Shown here one piece after another: positions 29,159-39,515 of a stretch of DNA of 64,000 nucleotides. Under the pieces are notes generated by a model. The model did not search any database and had not been told where the DNA came from. It saw nothing but the letters and a program-made list of their open reading frames with translations. The stretch is from Phnomibacter ginsenosidimutans (GTDB lineage Bacteria > Bacteroidota > Bacteroidia > Chitinophagales > Chitinophagaceae). The first letter of the stretch is position 1. The number at the start of each line of letters is the position of its first letter. The stretch covers positions 2,538,501-2,602,500 of the forward strand of contig NZ_CP046566.1 in the NCBI RefSeq assembly GCF_009740285.1, read 5' to 3'. Position numbers and translations under genes: made by a program.

Positions 29159-30118
29159 ATGAACGAAATATTGAACCATTCAGTACATAAACCTGAACAA
29201 TTGGTGAAACAGTTGGCGAACCAATTTGGCTTTCACTACTGTGGCATTGCTGCCGCACAACCATTAGACGAAGACGCAAGGCGTTTGGAGAAGTGGTTGC
29301 AACAGGGTATGCATGGTCAAATGTACTACATGGAAAGACATTTTGAGCTTCGTGTAAATCCCGCGAAACTCTTGCCAGGTGCACGTTCTGTAATAACTGT
29401 GCTTAAAAATTACTATCCTGAACAAACTCAACAAACAAGTGCATACAAAATAAGTAAGTACGCTTACGGAAGAGATTACCATGACATCATCAGAACGCAG
29501 TTAAATTCGTTTTTTGATGCTCTGAAAACACAATTTGGTAACATTAACGGTCGTGGATTTGTGGACAGTGCCCCGGTGCTGGAACGCAGCTGGGCACAAC
29601 GCAGCGGTTTGGGCTGGATTGGCAAAAACGGCAACCTCATTCACAAGCAATCAGGCTCGTTTTTTTTCATCGCCACCCTCATTACCGATTTGGTACTGGA
29701 GCCCGATGCGCCACTGGCCAAAGACTTTTGCGGCAGCTGCACCCGCTGTATTGACGCCTGCCCCACACAAGCCATTTTGCCCAACAATGTGGTAGATGGC
29801 AGCAAGTGCATTTCCTACTTCACCATTGAGCTAAAAGAAATGCTGATACCGGACAGCATGCAGGGCAAGTTTGACAACTGGATGTTTGGCTGCGACACCT
29901 GCCAGGACGTTTGCCCCTGGAACAGGTTTGCTCAACCGCACCAGGAGCCGGGCTTCGCTCCTGTTCCGGCCATCCTCAACTTTAGCAGTAAAGATTGGGA
30001 AGAGTTGACGGAAGAAGGTTTCAAAGAGATTTTCCGGCACTCGCCGCTCAAACGGTCAAAGTATGCCGGCATTCGGCGCAACCTGCAGTTTTTGCAACAG
30101 CCCCCCGATTCGTTGTAA
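29159..30118 (+). CDS. queG: Epoxyqueuosine reductase
   Basis: QueG carries out the last step of queuosine formation in tRNA, reducing epoxyqueuosine with cobalamin and two 4Fe-4S clusters. The 319-residue product has the two ferredoxin-type cysteine clusters CGSCTRCIDACP and GCDTCQDVCPWN, the cobalamin-binding N-terminal half with GMHGQMYYMERH and the conserved DSAPVLERSWAQRSGLGWIG. A HEAT-like C-terminal extension found in some homologues is absent; short forms are common. It is transcribed divergently from the DUF3857 genes. queA, the preceding step, is at 42533, not linked. Confidence 0.95.
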   Translation: MNEILNHSVHKPEQLVKQLANQFGFHYCGIAAAQPLDEDARRLEKWLQQGMHGQMYYMERHFELRVNPAKLLPGARSVITVLKNYYPEQTQQTSAYKISKYAYGRDYHDIIRTQLNSFFDALKTQFGNINGRGFVDSAPVLERSWAQRSGLGWIGKNGNLIHKQSGSFFFIATLITDLVLEPDAPLAKDFCGSCTRCIDACPTQAILPNNVVDGSKCISYFTIELKEMLIPDSMQGKFDNWMFGCDTCQDVCPWNRFAQPHQEPGFAPVPAILNFSSKDWEELTEEGFKEIFRHSPLKRSKYAGIRRNLQFLQQPPDSL

Positions 30119-30215
30119 AATGCACGGCGAAACACAAGGGTAATTTTGCCGCTTCCCTTTTTGCCCGATATATTTGATACAAAGGCTTTCTTATCCAAAC
30201 CACAAACATGCACTT

Positions 30216-31170
30216 ATGAAAAAGATTGGCGTACTCTTTGGCAAAGAACGTTCGTTTCCATACGGCGTTATCGAACGCATCAACAGCAAACAAATAGAAA
30301 GCGTAGCGGCAGAGCCGGTTAGCATCAACAAAGTGATGCAGGGCGAAGCATCTGATTATGCAGTCATCATAGACCGCATTTCACAGGATGTCCCCTTTTA
30401 CCGGGCATACCTGAAAAATGCTGCGCTGCGGGGTACGGCCGTCATCAACAACCCGTTTTGGTGGAGTGCCGATGAGAAGTTTTTCAACAACTGCCTGGCT
30501 ACGCAAATTGATGTGCCCGTGCCCAAAACTGTGCTGCTGCCATCGTACGAGTTGCCCACCGATACCAGCAACGAATCGTTTACCAACCTGGCCTACCCCA
30601 TGGACTGGCAAGGCATTTTTGATTACGTGGGCTTTCCGGCCTATATGAAACCCTTTGCCGGTGGCGGTTGGAAAAACGTGTACAAGCTCAACAGCCTCGA
30701 GGAGTTTTACCAAAAGCACCCCGAAACCGAACAACTGGTAATGCTTGCTGCAAGAAGAAATTGTGTTTGATGAATATTACCGCTGCTATTGTATTGGCGG
30801 CAAGCATGTACGCATAATGCCGTATGAGCCCCGCAACCCGCACCACATGCGGTATGTGGCCGATTTTAGCCCCAGTCCCGAACGCTACAAGCTGATGGAA
30901 GACATTGTACTGCGCATTAACCAATACCTGGGCTACGATTTCAATACCGTAGAACTGGCCCTGCGGGATGGCGTGCCTTATGCCATCGACTTTTGTAACC
31001 CCGCTCCCGATGCCGACATCAACAGTGTGGGTCAGGAGAACTTTGACTGGGTGATAGAAACCGCTGCCAATTTTGCCATTGAAAAAGCACTGGCACAAGT
31101 ACCCGGTCAAGACAATCTTACCTGGGGCACCTACATCAAAAACAGTGCTGCCGGCAAGCCATTGCGCTAA
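30216..31170 (+). CDS. ATP-grasp domain protein (frame broken)
   Basis: ATP-grasp enzymes ligate a carboxylate to an amine or thiol through an acylphosphate. The start is the ATG at 30216 (MKKIGVLFGKERSFP). The pre-ATP-grasp half has INNPFWWSADEKFFNN, the ATP-binding part has FPAYMKPFAGGGWKNVY, and the C-terminal half has VELALRDGVPYAIDFCNPAPDAD, with metal-binding acidic residues. One extra T in ATGCTTGCTG at about 30745 breaks the frame; without it LVMLLQEEIVFDEYYR is continuous and the protein has 317 residues. It is followed, after a terminator, by a GCS2-type ligase on the same strand. The substrate is unknown. Confidence 0.82.
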
Positions 31171-31197
31171 TCAACAGGCACCGTTGCATATAGCTTC

Positions 31198-31233
31198 ATC
31201 CGCCAGCGGCTAACCGCCTGGCGGATTTTTTTT
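31198..31233 (+). terminator. Terminator after the ATP-grasp gene
   Basis: ATCCGCCAGCGG pairs imperfectly with CCGCCTGGCGGAT over a short loop and is followed by eight T. It separates the ATP-grasp gene from the downstream ligase gene, so the latter probably has its own promoter. Confidence 0.8.
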
Positions 31234-31312
31234 GTGCCAGCTTTGAAACGTATATCGCAATTGTCACCTATTTTCAAGACCTGAGATTTTTACCAACCAC
31301 AACATTGCTGCT

Positions 31313-32419
31313 ATGGCATTATCCTACAAACAATTTACACTCGGTATAGAAGAAGAATACATGGTAATAGACCCTGTAACTAAGGAGCTCAAAAGCCATG
31401 ACCAGCGCATTGTAACCGAAGGCCAAAAAGTGATTCGGGATAAAGTGAAGGCCGAGATGCACCAGGCCGTGGTAGAAGTAGGCACCGACATTTGCCAAAA
31501 CATTGAAGAAGCCTACAAAGACATCAGCACCCTGCGCCGCACCATCAAAACCATTGCCGGCGAACTCGACTTATCGGTGGCAGCCAGTGGCACTCACCCC
31601 TTTAGCAGCTGGCAAATGCAACTCATTACCGAGCATGCCCGCTACAGCCAGTTGATTGATGAACTGCAGGACGCTGCCCGCAGCAACCTCATTTTTGGAT
31701 TGCATGTACACGTGGGCATGGAAAACCGCGACATTGCCATGCACATTGCCAACAGTGCCCGGTATTTTCTACCGCACATTTATGCACTCAGTACCAACTC
31801 GCCTTTTTGGGAAGGACGCCGCACCGGCTACAAGTCGTATCGTACCAAAGTATTCGATAAGTTTCCACGTACCGGCCTGCCAGAATATTTCGAAAACGTA
31901 GAGAGCTACGATCGCTTTGTCAACCTGCTCATTAAAACCAATTGCATCGACAATGCCAAGAAAATATGGTGGGACCTGCGGGTACATCCTTTCTTCAATA
32001 CGGTAGAGTTTCGCATTTGTGATATACCCATGACGGTAGATGAAACCATTGCCATTGCTGCATTGTTTCAGGCGCTGTGTGCCAAGCTGTACAAGCTGCG
32101 CAGCCAAAACATGAACTTCATTATTTACCCACGCCCCCTCATCAACGAAAACAAATGGCGGGCCAGCCGCTATGGTATTGATGGTACGCTGATTGATTTT
32201 GGCAAGGAAGCCGAAGTAAACACACGGGCTTTGATTTATGAACTCCTCGACTTTGTAGACGATGTGCTCGACCCATTGGGTAGCCGTCATGCAGTGGGTT
32301 ACATCCGGCGCATGCTGGAAGTAGGCACTGGTGCCGATCGTCAGATAGCCGTGTACGAAGCAACCGGAGGCGATTTAAAAGCGGTAACTACATTTATTGA
32401 AGACAGCTTTTTGAAGTAA
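31313..32419 (+). CDS. Carboxylate-amine ligase, GCS2 / YbdK-type
   Basis: The GCS2 family resembles glutamate-cysteine ligase and joins the gamma-carboxylate of glutamate or related acids to an amine with ATP. The 368-residue product starts with FTLGIEEEYMVIDP, the family's acidic metal-binding motif, and has AEMHQAVVEVGTDICQN, FGLHVHVGM and WWDLRVHPFFNTVEFRICD, all typical. The ATG at 31313 fits the family start. The true substrate of YbdK-type enzymes is often unknown. An ATP-grasp protein lies just upstream, and a class I glutamine amidotransferase lies at 37629 beyond the SusCD pair, so a peptide-like metabolite pathway is conceivable. Confidence 0.85.
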   Translation: MALSYKQFTLGIEEEYMVIDPVTKELKSHDQRIVTEGQKVIRDKVKAEMHQAVVEVGTDICQNIEEAYKDISTLRRTIKTIAGELDLSVAASGTHPFSSWQMQLITEHARYSQLIDELQDAARSNLIFGLHVHVGMENRDIAMHIANSARYFLPHIYALSTNSPFWEGRRTGYKSYRTKVFDKFPRTGLPEYFENVESYDRFVNLLIKTNCIDNAKKIWWDLRVHPFFNTVEFRICDIPMTVDETIAIAALFQALCAKLYKLRSQNMNFIIYPRPLINENKWRASRYGIDGTLIDFGKEAEVNTRALIYELLDFVDDVLDPLGSRHAVGYIRRMLEVGTGADRQIAVYEATGGDLKAVTTFIEDSFLK

Positions 32420-32439
32420 TTCATTCCCGTTATAAAAGC

Positions 32440-32511
32440 AAAAGCATGTTCCGAAAGAACATGCTTTTTGTCTACAAAAAGGGCCGACTCATAAAGAGTC
32501 AGCCCTTTTTT
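32440..32511. terminator. Two adjacent bidirectional terminators
   Basis: AAAAGCATGTTC (32440-32451) pairs with GAACATGCTTTT (32457-32468), and GGGCCGACTC (32481-32490) pairs with GAGTCAGCCC (32496-32505) with one mismatch; both have A- and T-runs. They lie between the convergent GCS2 and SusD genes, one for each direction. Confidence 0.85.
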
Positions 32512-32535
32512 CATGTTGTTTGTTTTGAAGGGTAA

Positions 32536-33978
32536 TTATTTAGCCCACCACATTTTACCATAATTATCATCAGTGCCTCCCATATTGGTTACAGCAGCTT
32601 TGTAATTATCGCCGTTCAGTGTAGATTCAGCGGGTGGATAGCCCAAGCGATATGGAATACCACGAGAGTCAACTGCATCTGTAGCTGCTGTGAGTGTTGG
32701 GAAACCGGTTCTTCTCCAATCACTCCATGTTTCCCATGAGTTGAGATACATGTGTACCCATTTCTCTGTGAGAATTTTCTTATGACCATCAGCACTTGAA
32801 TATGCCACAGCTGGCAATGCGATGTAAGTATCATATTTAGCCTGATCGAAAACGCCATACATCTGCCAAGAAGCTTTTATTGCATCCTTGTATTTTGCTT
32901 CTGCTTCAGCGTCACCTCCTGTTACATATCCAAGTTTGGCGGCTTCAGCTTGCATAAACAGTACCTGAGGATAGTTAAAGAGATACAATGCAGAACCCTG
33001 TGATTTGAAAAATTCACCAATTCGGCTATAAGCTGCAGGAATATTTACAGCAGCATTTCTACCGTATGGCAAACCTTTTACGATACCACCAGCCAATACT
33101 TCACCGTAAATAGGCAATCTTGGATCAGCCTTAGGTTCCATATAGTCAGTAAGCGTTTTACTAATAGCATAGTCATTACGGTTGCTTACATTGTAGTTGT
33201 TGTACCAGGGGTTGTAGTTATTCGGATCCGTAGACAAAAACTTGTAGCTGATGTTTTGAGAATTGCTGGTAATAACTCCGGCAGCCAGAGCAGCAGCATA
33301 TTCTGTTTTACCTTTTGCTGCATCCACCTTACTCAGGCGAAGCGCCATAGACATTCTCAAGGTATTTGCAAATCGTTTCCAAGCTGCCATATTACCATTC
33401 AGCAACACATCGCCAACAACTGCAGCTTCAGATTCATTGATTTGAGCCACAGCTTCGGTCAATTCTTTGAAAAGCGCAGTATAAATATCCTGCTGCTTAT
33501 CATATTTTGGCTTAAAGGCTTCTTTTCCCTTCAAAGCTTCAGAGTACGGAATATCACCCCAAATGTCTGTAAGGTTTTGGAAGTAGTAAGCTTTCAGAAT
33601 ACGAGCAACAGCAATCTGGTTGTTTTTAGATCCGTTACCATTGGCGGCAGATGAACCATCATTGTTGTAGTTAATGATAGTTTGCAGATCATACAGAGGT
33701 CCTGTATACCAACCAGAAAAATTGAGATTTCGGTCACTATACAACGAAGAAGCCGGGTAGGGACCCTCAGCCAAATGCTGCACATACAAAGCAGCTAATC
33801 GAGAGGCTGCTGTATTGCCAAGTAATTGATTGGACATTGACTGTTGGGCATTGGTCAACAAGGCTTTAGTAGAAGCCTGGGTGAGCAATGCTGGTGAGAC
33901 ATTTGTATCATCGAATTTGTTACAACTGTACAACAACGATACAGTTGCTAATAGTATGGTTATTTTTTTCATCTTCAT
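32536..33978 (-). CDS. SusD-like outer-membrane nutrient-binding lipoprotein
   Basis: SusD-type lipoproteins sit on the cell surface as lids over SusC channels and capture oligomeric nutrients. The 480-residue product has a lipobox (SLLYSC, Cys19), the TPR-like helical core with ARILKAYYFQNLTDIWGDIPYSEA, and the C-terminal TEKWVHMYLNSWETWSDWRR motif. It belongs to the SusD-like 2 branch rather than the starch-type branch. The SusC partner is immediately upstream with a 27-bp gap. No glycoside hydrolase is adjacent, so the substrate may be peptide or small oligomers rather than a polysaccharide. Confidence 0.92.
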   Translation of the reverse strand: MKMKKITILLATVSLLYSCNKFDDTNVSPALLTQASTKALLTNAQQSMSNQLLGNTAASRLAALYVQHLAEGPYPASSLYSDRNLNFSGWYTGPLYDLQTIINYNNDGSSAANGNGSKNNQIAVARILKAYYFQNLTDIWGDIPYSEALKGKEAFKPKYDKQQDIYTALFKELTEAVAQINESEAAVVGDVLLNGNMAAWKRFANTLRMSMALRLSKVDAAKGKTEYAAALAAGVITSNSQNISYKFLSTDPNNYNPWYNNYNVSNRNDYAISKTLTDYMEPKADPRLPIYGEVLAGGIVKGLPYGRNAAVNIPAAYSRIGEFFKSQGSALYLFNYPQVLFMQAEAAKLGYVTGGDAEAEAKYKDAIKASWQMYGVFDQAKYDTYIALPAVAYSSADGHKKILTEKWVHMYLNSWETWSDWRRTGFPTLTAATDAVDSRGIPYRLGYPPAESTLNGDNYKAAVTNMGGTDDNYGKMWWAK

Positions 33979-34005
33979 CCTTTTGAGTTTATTGAAACAA
34001 TTACA

Positions 34006-37000
34006 CTAGAAAGTAATACGCAGGTTACCACCAATTTGACGTGTTGCTGAAAGCTGACCACCTTCTCTGTAGAACACTTCCAACTCAGATGGATCGATAC
34101 CGTATTTCTTTGTCGTAGCCCAAATCAACCAAGCGTTTTGTACAATCAGGCCAATGTTTGCCGATTTGCACACTTTAGTTTTGGCAAGGAAAGATGCAGG
34201 AATGTTGTAACCGAAACGAATTTCACGAAGCTTGATGTAAGAAGCATCAAGTATCACATTTCTTCCATCACGCTGACGGGCAGTGTACCAATAAGCACGG
34301 GCAGAAATGTAGCGGTTGTTTTCTTGGTTCATCAAAGGACCATTGGCAAAAATGCCTGGGATACGGATACCACCGTTTCCAGCGTTACCTGTTGCAGATG
34401 AGTATGAACCAGGGTAGTCTCTCCAATCAAAACCCTTATCGTTCAAACCAACAGTTTCTTCGCTCAAACCACTACCAGTATTGAAGTTGCGGGTTTCAGA
34501 GTAGAACAAACCACCACTTTGAAAATCAAGAGAGAATGTAAGATCAAAACCTTTGTAGCGGAAAGAGTTAAACATACCACCAGTCCACTTTGGCAACACC
34601 TGACCGATAGGTTTATTGATGTCATACAAAGGCTGACCAGTTTGGTCAATCAAAGTCTTACCGGTTTTTTCATCCACTCTCCACATACGGCCATAGTAAG
34701 TACCCCACTCACCGCCTACCCGGTGTTCGAGTCGGGTATCATAACGGTTGGTAGCATAGAGATAGCTATTGATTCCAGGAGCCAATTCTTTTACTTCATT
34801 TCTGTTGCGAGCCCAGTTGAGGCTCACTTCCCATGTGAAGTTTTTGCTTTGGATTGGAGTGCCGTTCAGTGAGATTTCAATACCTCTGCTGACGATGTTA
34901 CCAGCATTGATTTGTGCAGTAGTAAAACCACTACCAGAAGAAACGTCAACACCAATGATTTGGTCGGTGTTGTTGTTCTCGTACACTGTTACATCCAAAC
35001 CCAGCCGACGGAAGAAACGAAGCTCAATACCAGCTTCGTAAGCTTTGGTCAGAGCTGGACGAATACCACCACCTCGGAACTGGTTGCCGATAGTAGCAGA
35101 TGGGTTTGCACCATAGAAGCTACCATTGTTAATAGCGATGTCCAGGTTATGAGGATCCAGATCAGAACCTACTGAAGCATAAGAAGCACGGATTTTACCG
35201 AAGGTTAACCAGCTTGTTTTCAACAACTCAGTGAAAATGAAGCTAGAGCTTAATGAAGGGTACAAATAAGAGTTGCTCTCTTTAGGCAAAGCTGAAGACC
35301 AGTCGTTGCGCAACGTACCTTCCAAATAAATCATATCCTTCCAGCCAACTGATGCTTTACCGTAAATGCTGTTTACGATTTTCTTCTGGTAGCTGCGAGA
35401 GATATTGGGACGACCAATTGAGGCAGAAATGTCAAAGTAGTTGGGTGAACTTAAACCACCAACAGTTTCCTGATACAACTGAGAGTAGTAGTTTTTACGA
35501 CTGTTAGCACCGATTAAACCATCTACTGAAAACTTACCGAATTTATTTTTGTACATCAGGTTCGTTTCGTAGTTCATTTCTGTGTATTGGTTTTGCAGAA
35601 TATTGTAACCATCAATATTCAAACCGCCAGAAGCTACCCGCTGATCACTTTCTGTAGCATATTGGTTCATACGAACATAGCTCTGCAGATTCAAATGGCT
35701 ATTGATTTTGATATTCATTCCCACGTTACCCATCATTCGGTTTTGGCGTTCTGTAGCATAGTTTTCTTTCAGTACAAACCATGGGTTATCCCAATACTGA
35801 GGCTTGCCATATACCGCCAAATTACCTGTAGCATTGGGGTCACCAATATTCCAGCTGTTTAAGCTACCATCTGGCTGACGATAGCTACGCATTCTATCAA
35901 TATCCAATTGACGCTGAAACCATTGGTTGAAATTTTGCGTAACATTCAAACCGTCCAACCGATATCCTTCAGAAGGCTTACCTGTAGTGTTGCGGGTTGT
36001 ATAAACCATATCGCTTGAAATGGTAATGTATTTGCCGATGTCAAAAGAACCATTGATAGCCAATTGGTGTTGTTGGCGCTTGGCATTTTCAATAATTAGA
36101 CTGCGGGTTTGATTACCATAACTGATTCTGAAGTTATGAGCTTCACCACCAGAGTTGAACGCAACAGTATTGTTCAAATTCACGCCAGTTCTGAAGAAGT
36201 CTTTTACGTTATTAGGCTGCGCCGTAAGCGGAGACAGCTTACCGAATTCATCTCCGGGATACCAGCTATAGTAAGGACGGTACAAACTGCCATCAATTTT
36301 AGGTCCCCAGCTTTCATCTGCACCATATTCCAACATCCGGTGTCCATCGAACGAGGCCCAGCTGGCGGGGTGTACACCTGCACGATATTTGAAAATGTAA
36401 AATCCCTGATCATCGAGATAACCAGCACCAAGAGCGTTTTTGTTAGTATAACTAGAAGAATAACCACCAGCATATTGATTCTGATAAGGAGGAATCAATG
36501 CCAGATTTTCAATGGTGGCACCGAGGTTTAGCTCCACCGACTGGGTTTTCTTTCTTGTTCCTTTTTTGGTGGTAATTACCACAGCACCGTTTGCAGCACG
36601 CTGACCGTACAATGCAGTAGCGGCTGGACCTTTCAGTACAGAAACGTTTTCCACATTGTCCATAAGAACAGCACTCTGACTTGTAATGGTACCATCCACT
36701 ACAAAAATGGGCGCTTGAGGACCGAGACCTGTAACGCCACGAATCAGGATGTCTGCATTATCAAATGTGGAGCTGGGAGAACCTACTAACTGAACACCTG
36801 CGACTTTACCAGCCAAAGAAGAGCTGATGTCTACAGATTTAGCAAGGGTCAGATTATCACCCTTTACTTCCTGAACAGAATAGCCCAACGCCTTTTTCTC
36901 CCTTTTTACACCCAGCGCTTGTTACAACAACTTCACTCAAATTACTTTCCGCTGGAGATAATTGGATAGATGCAGCCGCAGATGCAGCTACTTCTACTGT

Positions 37001-37230
37001 TTGAAAGCCTGTAGCAGAAATCACCAATTTGGCATTTTGCGCCACTGAAATTTTGAACGAGCCATCGCCATCGGCCATTGTAGCGTTTCTTGTCCCTTTT
37101 TCTGAAATGGTTGCTCCCGAAAGGGGGCGCCATTTTTGTCGGTTACCTTACCGGTTACCTCTACCTTTTGTGCAATAGCTAAAGTCCATGTACAGACCAA
37201 TGCCATTACAAGAAGTAGCGTTCTTCTCAT
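34006..37230 (-). CDS. SusC/RagA TonB-dependent outer-membrane transporter (two frame breaks)
   Basis: SusC proteins import substrates captured by SusD through a 22-strand barrel energised by TonB. Start ATG at 37230 (signal MRRTLLLVMALVCTWTLAIA). A carboxypeptidase-like N-terminal domain (VTGKVTDKNGAPLSGATISE) is restored only if a five-C run at about 37122 is six. A second break at about 36918 (ACAAGCG for ACAGCG, coding strand) lies in the canonical segment VVVTALGVKREKKALGY. The plug has LLRGVTGLGPQAPIF-like sequence (ILIRGVTGLGPQAPIFVVDG), and the barrel ends with the aromatic IGGNLRITF. Corrected length is 1074 residues, normal for the family. Confidence 0.94.
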
Positions 37231-37271
37231 GCTGTGTAGTTTTTGGTTAAACAAAGGATGTTTTAGGCCCG

Positions 37272-37302
37272 CAATATAACGGATGGTTATCAATGTGTAA
37301 AA
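37272..37302 (-). promoter_or_regulatory. Possible Bacteroidota promoter of the susCD pair
   Basis: Read on the minus strand, TATATTG (37272-37278) resembles the -7 element TAnnTTTG, and TTTT lies 20 bases upstream (37299-37302) in the place of the -33 TTTG. The rest of the 37231-37628 gap is AT-rich and shows no other signal I can support. Confidence 0.3.
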
Positions 37303-37628
37303 CATTTGTTAACAGAATTACCAGAATGTTATGCACCGTAGTGTTTCTATAATTTTTTTCTAACCAAATCAAGTATTTGATAAAATTCCCCCTCAATACG
37401 GCACTTTTTCACATGTGCTTGTTTTACAATACATTTTATTCTTTTACTTACTGCCATTTTCATAAATACTTTCCAGTCAGGTATCATATACCCATTTTTA
37501 GCATTCGATAGCCTCTTTTGCAGGAGTACTCAACCTGCTAATGTGAGCAACAAGTAGGCGCTGGCCCATGGAAGCCACTGGTCTTTGCTTACTTTTGCCG
37601 CTTCCTAAAAAGCGCCAACCTCCTACGC

Positions 37629-38455
37629 ATGATTAAACTGGCTATTCTTGATTTGTATGATGGATTTGACAACCAGGGCATGCGTTGTATCCGGGAAATT
37701 GTCAACAGCTTTGCCGATTACCACAGTCTGGATATTTCTATCACCGAATTTGATGTTCGCCGGCACCTGGCCGTACCTGACACTTCTTATGACATATATA
37801 TTAGTAGTGGCGGGCCCGGAAGCCCTTTGGAATCGGAAGGCTCCGATTGGGAAAAAGCCTATTTCAATTGGCTATCGGCTATAGAAAACTGGAATCAATC
37901 CGACTCCCGCCATCCTAAAAACATGCGTTTTTTATTTGCCACAGTTTTCAATTGGTATGCCGGCATTACCAAATAGCCAATGTGTGCAAACGCAAGTCCA
38001 CCTCCTTTGGCGTATTTCCGGTACACATGTTGAAAGACGGAAGCAACGAACCTGTCTTTCAAGGATTACAGGACCCTTTTTATGCTGTTGATAGCCGCGA
38101 CTATCAGGTTATTGAACCCAACCATCAACGTTTGAAAGATATGGGCGCATCCTTACTGTGCATCGAAAAAGCCAGGCCTCATGTACCACTGGAAAGAGCC
38201 GTGATGGCCATTCGCTTTTCCCCTTACTTTTTCGGCACTCAGTTTCACCCCGAAGCCGATGCCATTGGTATGACCATGTACCTGCAGCGGGAAGACAAAA
38301 AAGCAACCGTTATTGAAAACCACGGTGAAGCCAAGTGGCAGGACATGATTGATCACCTCAGTGATCCGGATAAAATTTTATTTACGTATAACCACATATT
38401 ACCCAACTTTTTACAGCATGCTATTCCTGCACATATTGCTGCTGAATTGGGATAA
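37629..38455 (+). CDS. Class I glutamine amidotransferase-like protein (frame broken)
   Basis: The product begins MIKLAILDLYDGFDNQGM and has the oxyanion region ISSGGPGSP. The nucleophile elbow FFICHSFQLVCRHY is recovered only if a run of six T at about 37930 is seven; then IANVCKRKSTSFGVFPVH and the His/Glu pair in FGTQFHPEAD follow. The corrected length is 275 residues. No synthetase domain is fused, so it either hands ammonia to a partner or acts as a gamma-glutamyl hydrolase. The ATP-grasp and GCS2-type ligases at 30216 and 31313 are candidate partners in function, separated from it by susCD on the opposite strand. Confidence 0.8.
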
Positions 38456-38538
38456 TTTTATTACAAAGCAAAGCTTCCTTTCATCCTATTTTTGCAAACC
38501 ACAAAATTGTTGTCGGCACAAACACGACAACCCAATTC

Positions 38539-39204
38539 ATGAAGAAATCCTGGTGGAAAATACTGTCGGTCGTTTGCCTGTTGTACGCCTTTGTGGCCGG
38601 CATGCTGATGCCCGTTCCGGCACGGCCAATTGTTAATGAGAGTATACGCAACTTATATTACCACGTACCTATGTGGTTTGGCATGATGATTTTAATGTCG
38701 GTATCTGTGGTGTACTCCATATTATACCTGCGTCATTCAAAATTGTCATACGATATCAAGGGTAGCCGTTTTGCCAGTACCGGCATGCTGTTTGGCGTGT
38801 TGGGCATTGTAACCGGCGCCATTTGGGCCAACTACACCTGGGGCCAGCCATGGAGCAACGATATCAAGCAAATTTTGGCAGCCATTGCTTTGCTCATTTA
38901 CGCCGCCTATTTCATCTTACGGTCTTCTATTGATGACATTGACAAACGGGCACGGGTAAGTGCGGTGTACAACATTTTTGCGTACACCATGCTCTTTCCT
39001 ACCCTTTTCATCATACCCAGAATGTATGAAAGCCTGCACCCAGGCGGCGAAGGCAACCCCGCCATCAATCAAAATGACATTGACCCCATGATGCGCATTA
39101 TTTTCTGGCCTGCCGTGTTGGGCTGGACGTTATTGGGCGTTTGGATTTCGCAGTTGTACATCCGCATTCAACTCATTAAAGACAGAAACATTCTCAATGG
39201 CTAA
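38539..39204 (+). CDS. ccmC: Cytochrome c biogenesis protein CcmC/CcsA-type
   Basis: CcmC-type proteins carry haem across the inner membrane for cytochrome c maturation. The 221-residue product has six hydrophobic segments and the haem-binding Trp-rich loop ANYTWGQPW in the middle, with NLYYHVPMWFGMM providing the first conserved His. A second His is in SLHPGGEGNP. The gene overlaps a small CcmD-like gene by 8 bp. Other ccm genes, including the ABC ATPase, are not in the window. Confidence 0.88.
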   Translation: MKKSWWKILSVVCLLYAFVAGMLMPVPARPIVNESIRNLYYHVPMWFGMMILMSVSVVYSILYLRHSKLSYDIKGSRFASTGMLFGVLGIVTGAIWANYTWGQPWSNDIKQILAAIALLIYAAYFILRSSIDDIDKRARVSAVYNIFAYTMLFPTLFIIPRMYESLHPGGEGNPAINQNDIDPMMRIIFWPAVLGWTLLGVWISQLYIRIQLIKDRNILNG

Positions 39205-39403
39205 GTATATCAAAACAGCCTCGCTGTTCATCGCTTTTTTTGTTGCTTCACTGGTAACGTTTGCACAAACTACTGCTGCCAGCCAGCCGGTAGAAATGGC
39301 TGATACCATGCGTAGCAACGGTAAAATTTACGTAGTAGTTGCAGTACTTTCCACCGTGTTGGCGGGTATTGTTTTATACCTCGTTCGCCTTGAGAAAAAG
39401 TAA
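39197..39403 (+). CDS. CcmD-like small membrane protein
   Basis: The product has 68 residues: a signal-like N-terminal segment (FIAFFVASLVTFA), a short polar region, and one membrane helix (VVVAVLSTVLAGIVLYLVRL) with a basic end. In Bacteroidota such proteins follow ccmC and are annotated as CcmD family proteins, which assist haem release from CcmC. It overlaps ccmC by 8 bp, so translation is coupled. The assignment rests on context and size. Confidence 0.7.
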   Translation: MAKYIKTASLFIAFFVASLVTFAQTTAASQPVEMADTMRSNGKIYVVVAVLSTVLAGIVLYLVRLEKK

Positions 39404-39515
39404 AGGCATTGGAAAAAGAACACAGTGCCTGATTTCCTTGTTGCTTAAATATCCATGCGGCCATGCATGGACTGCTTGCTATAGAAATAACGATTGTTAA
39501 CCCAAAAAACTTTTT

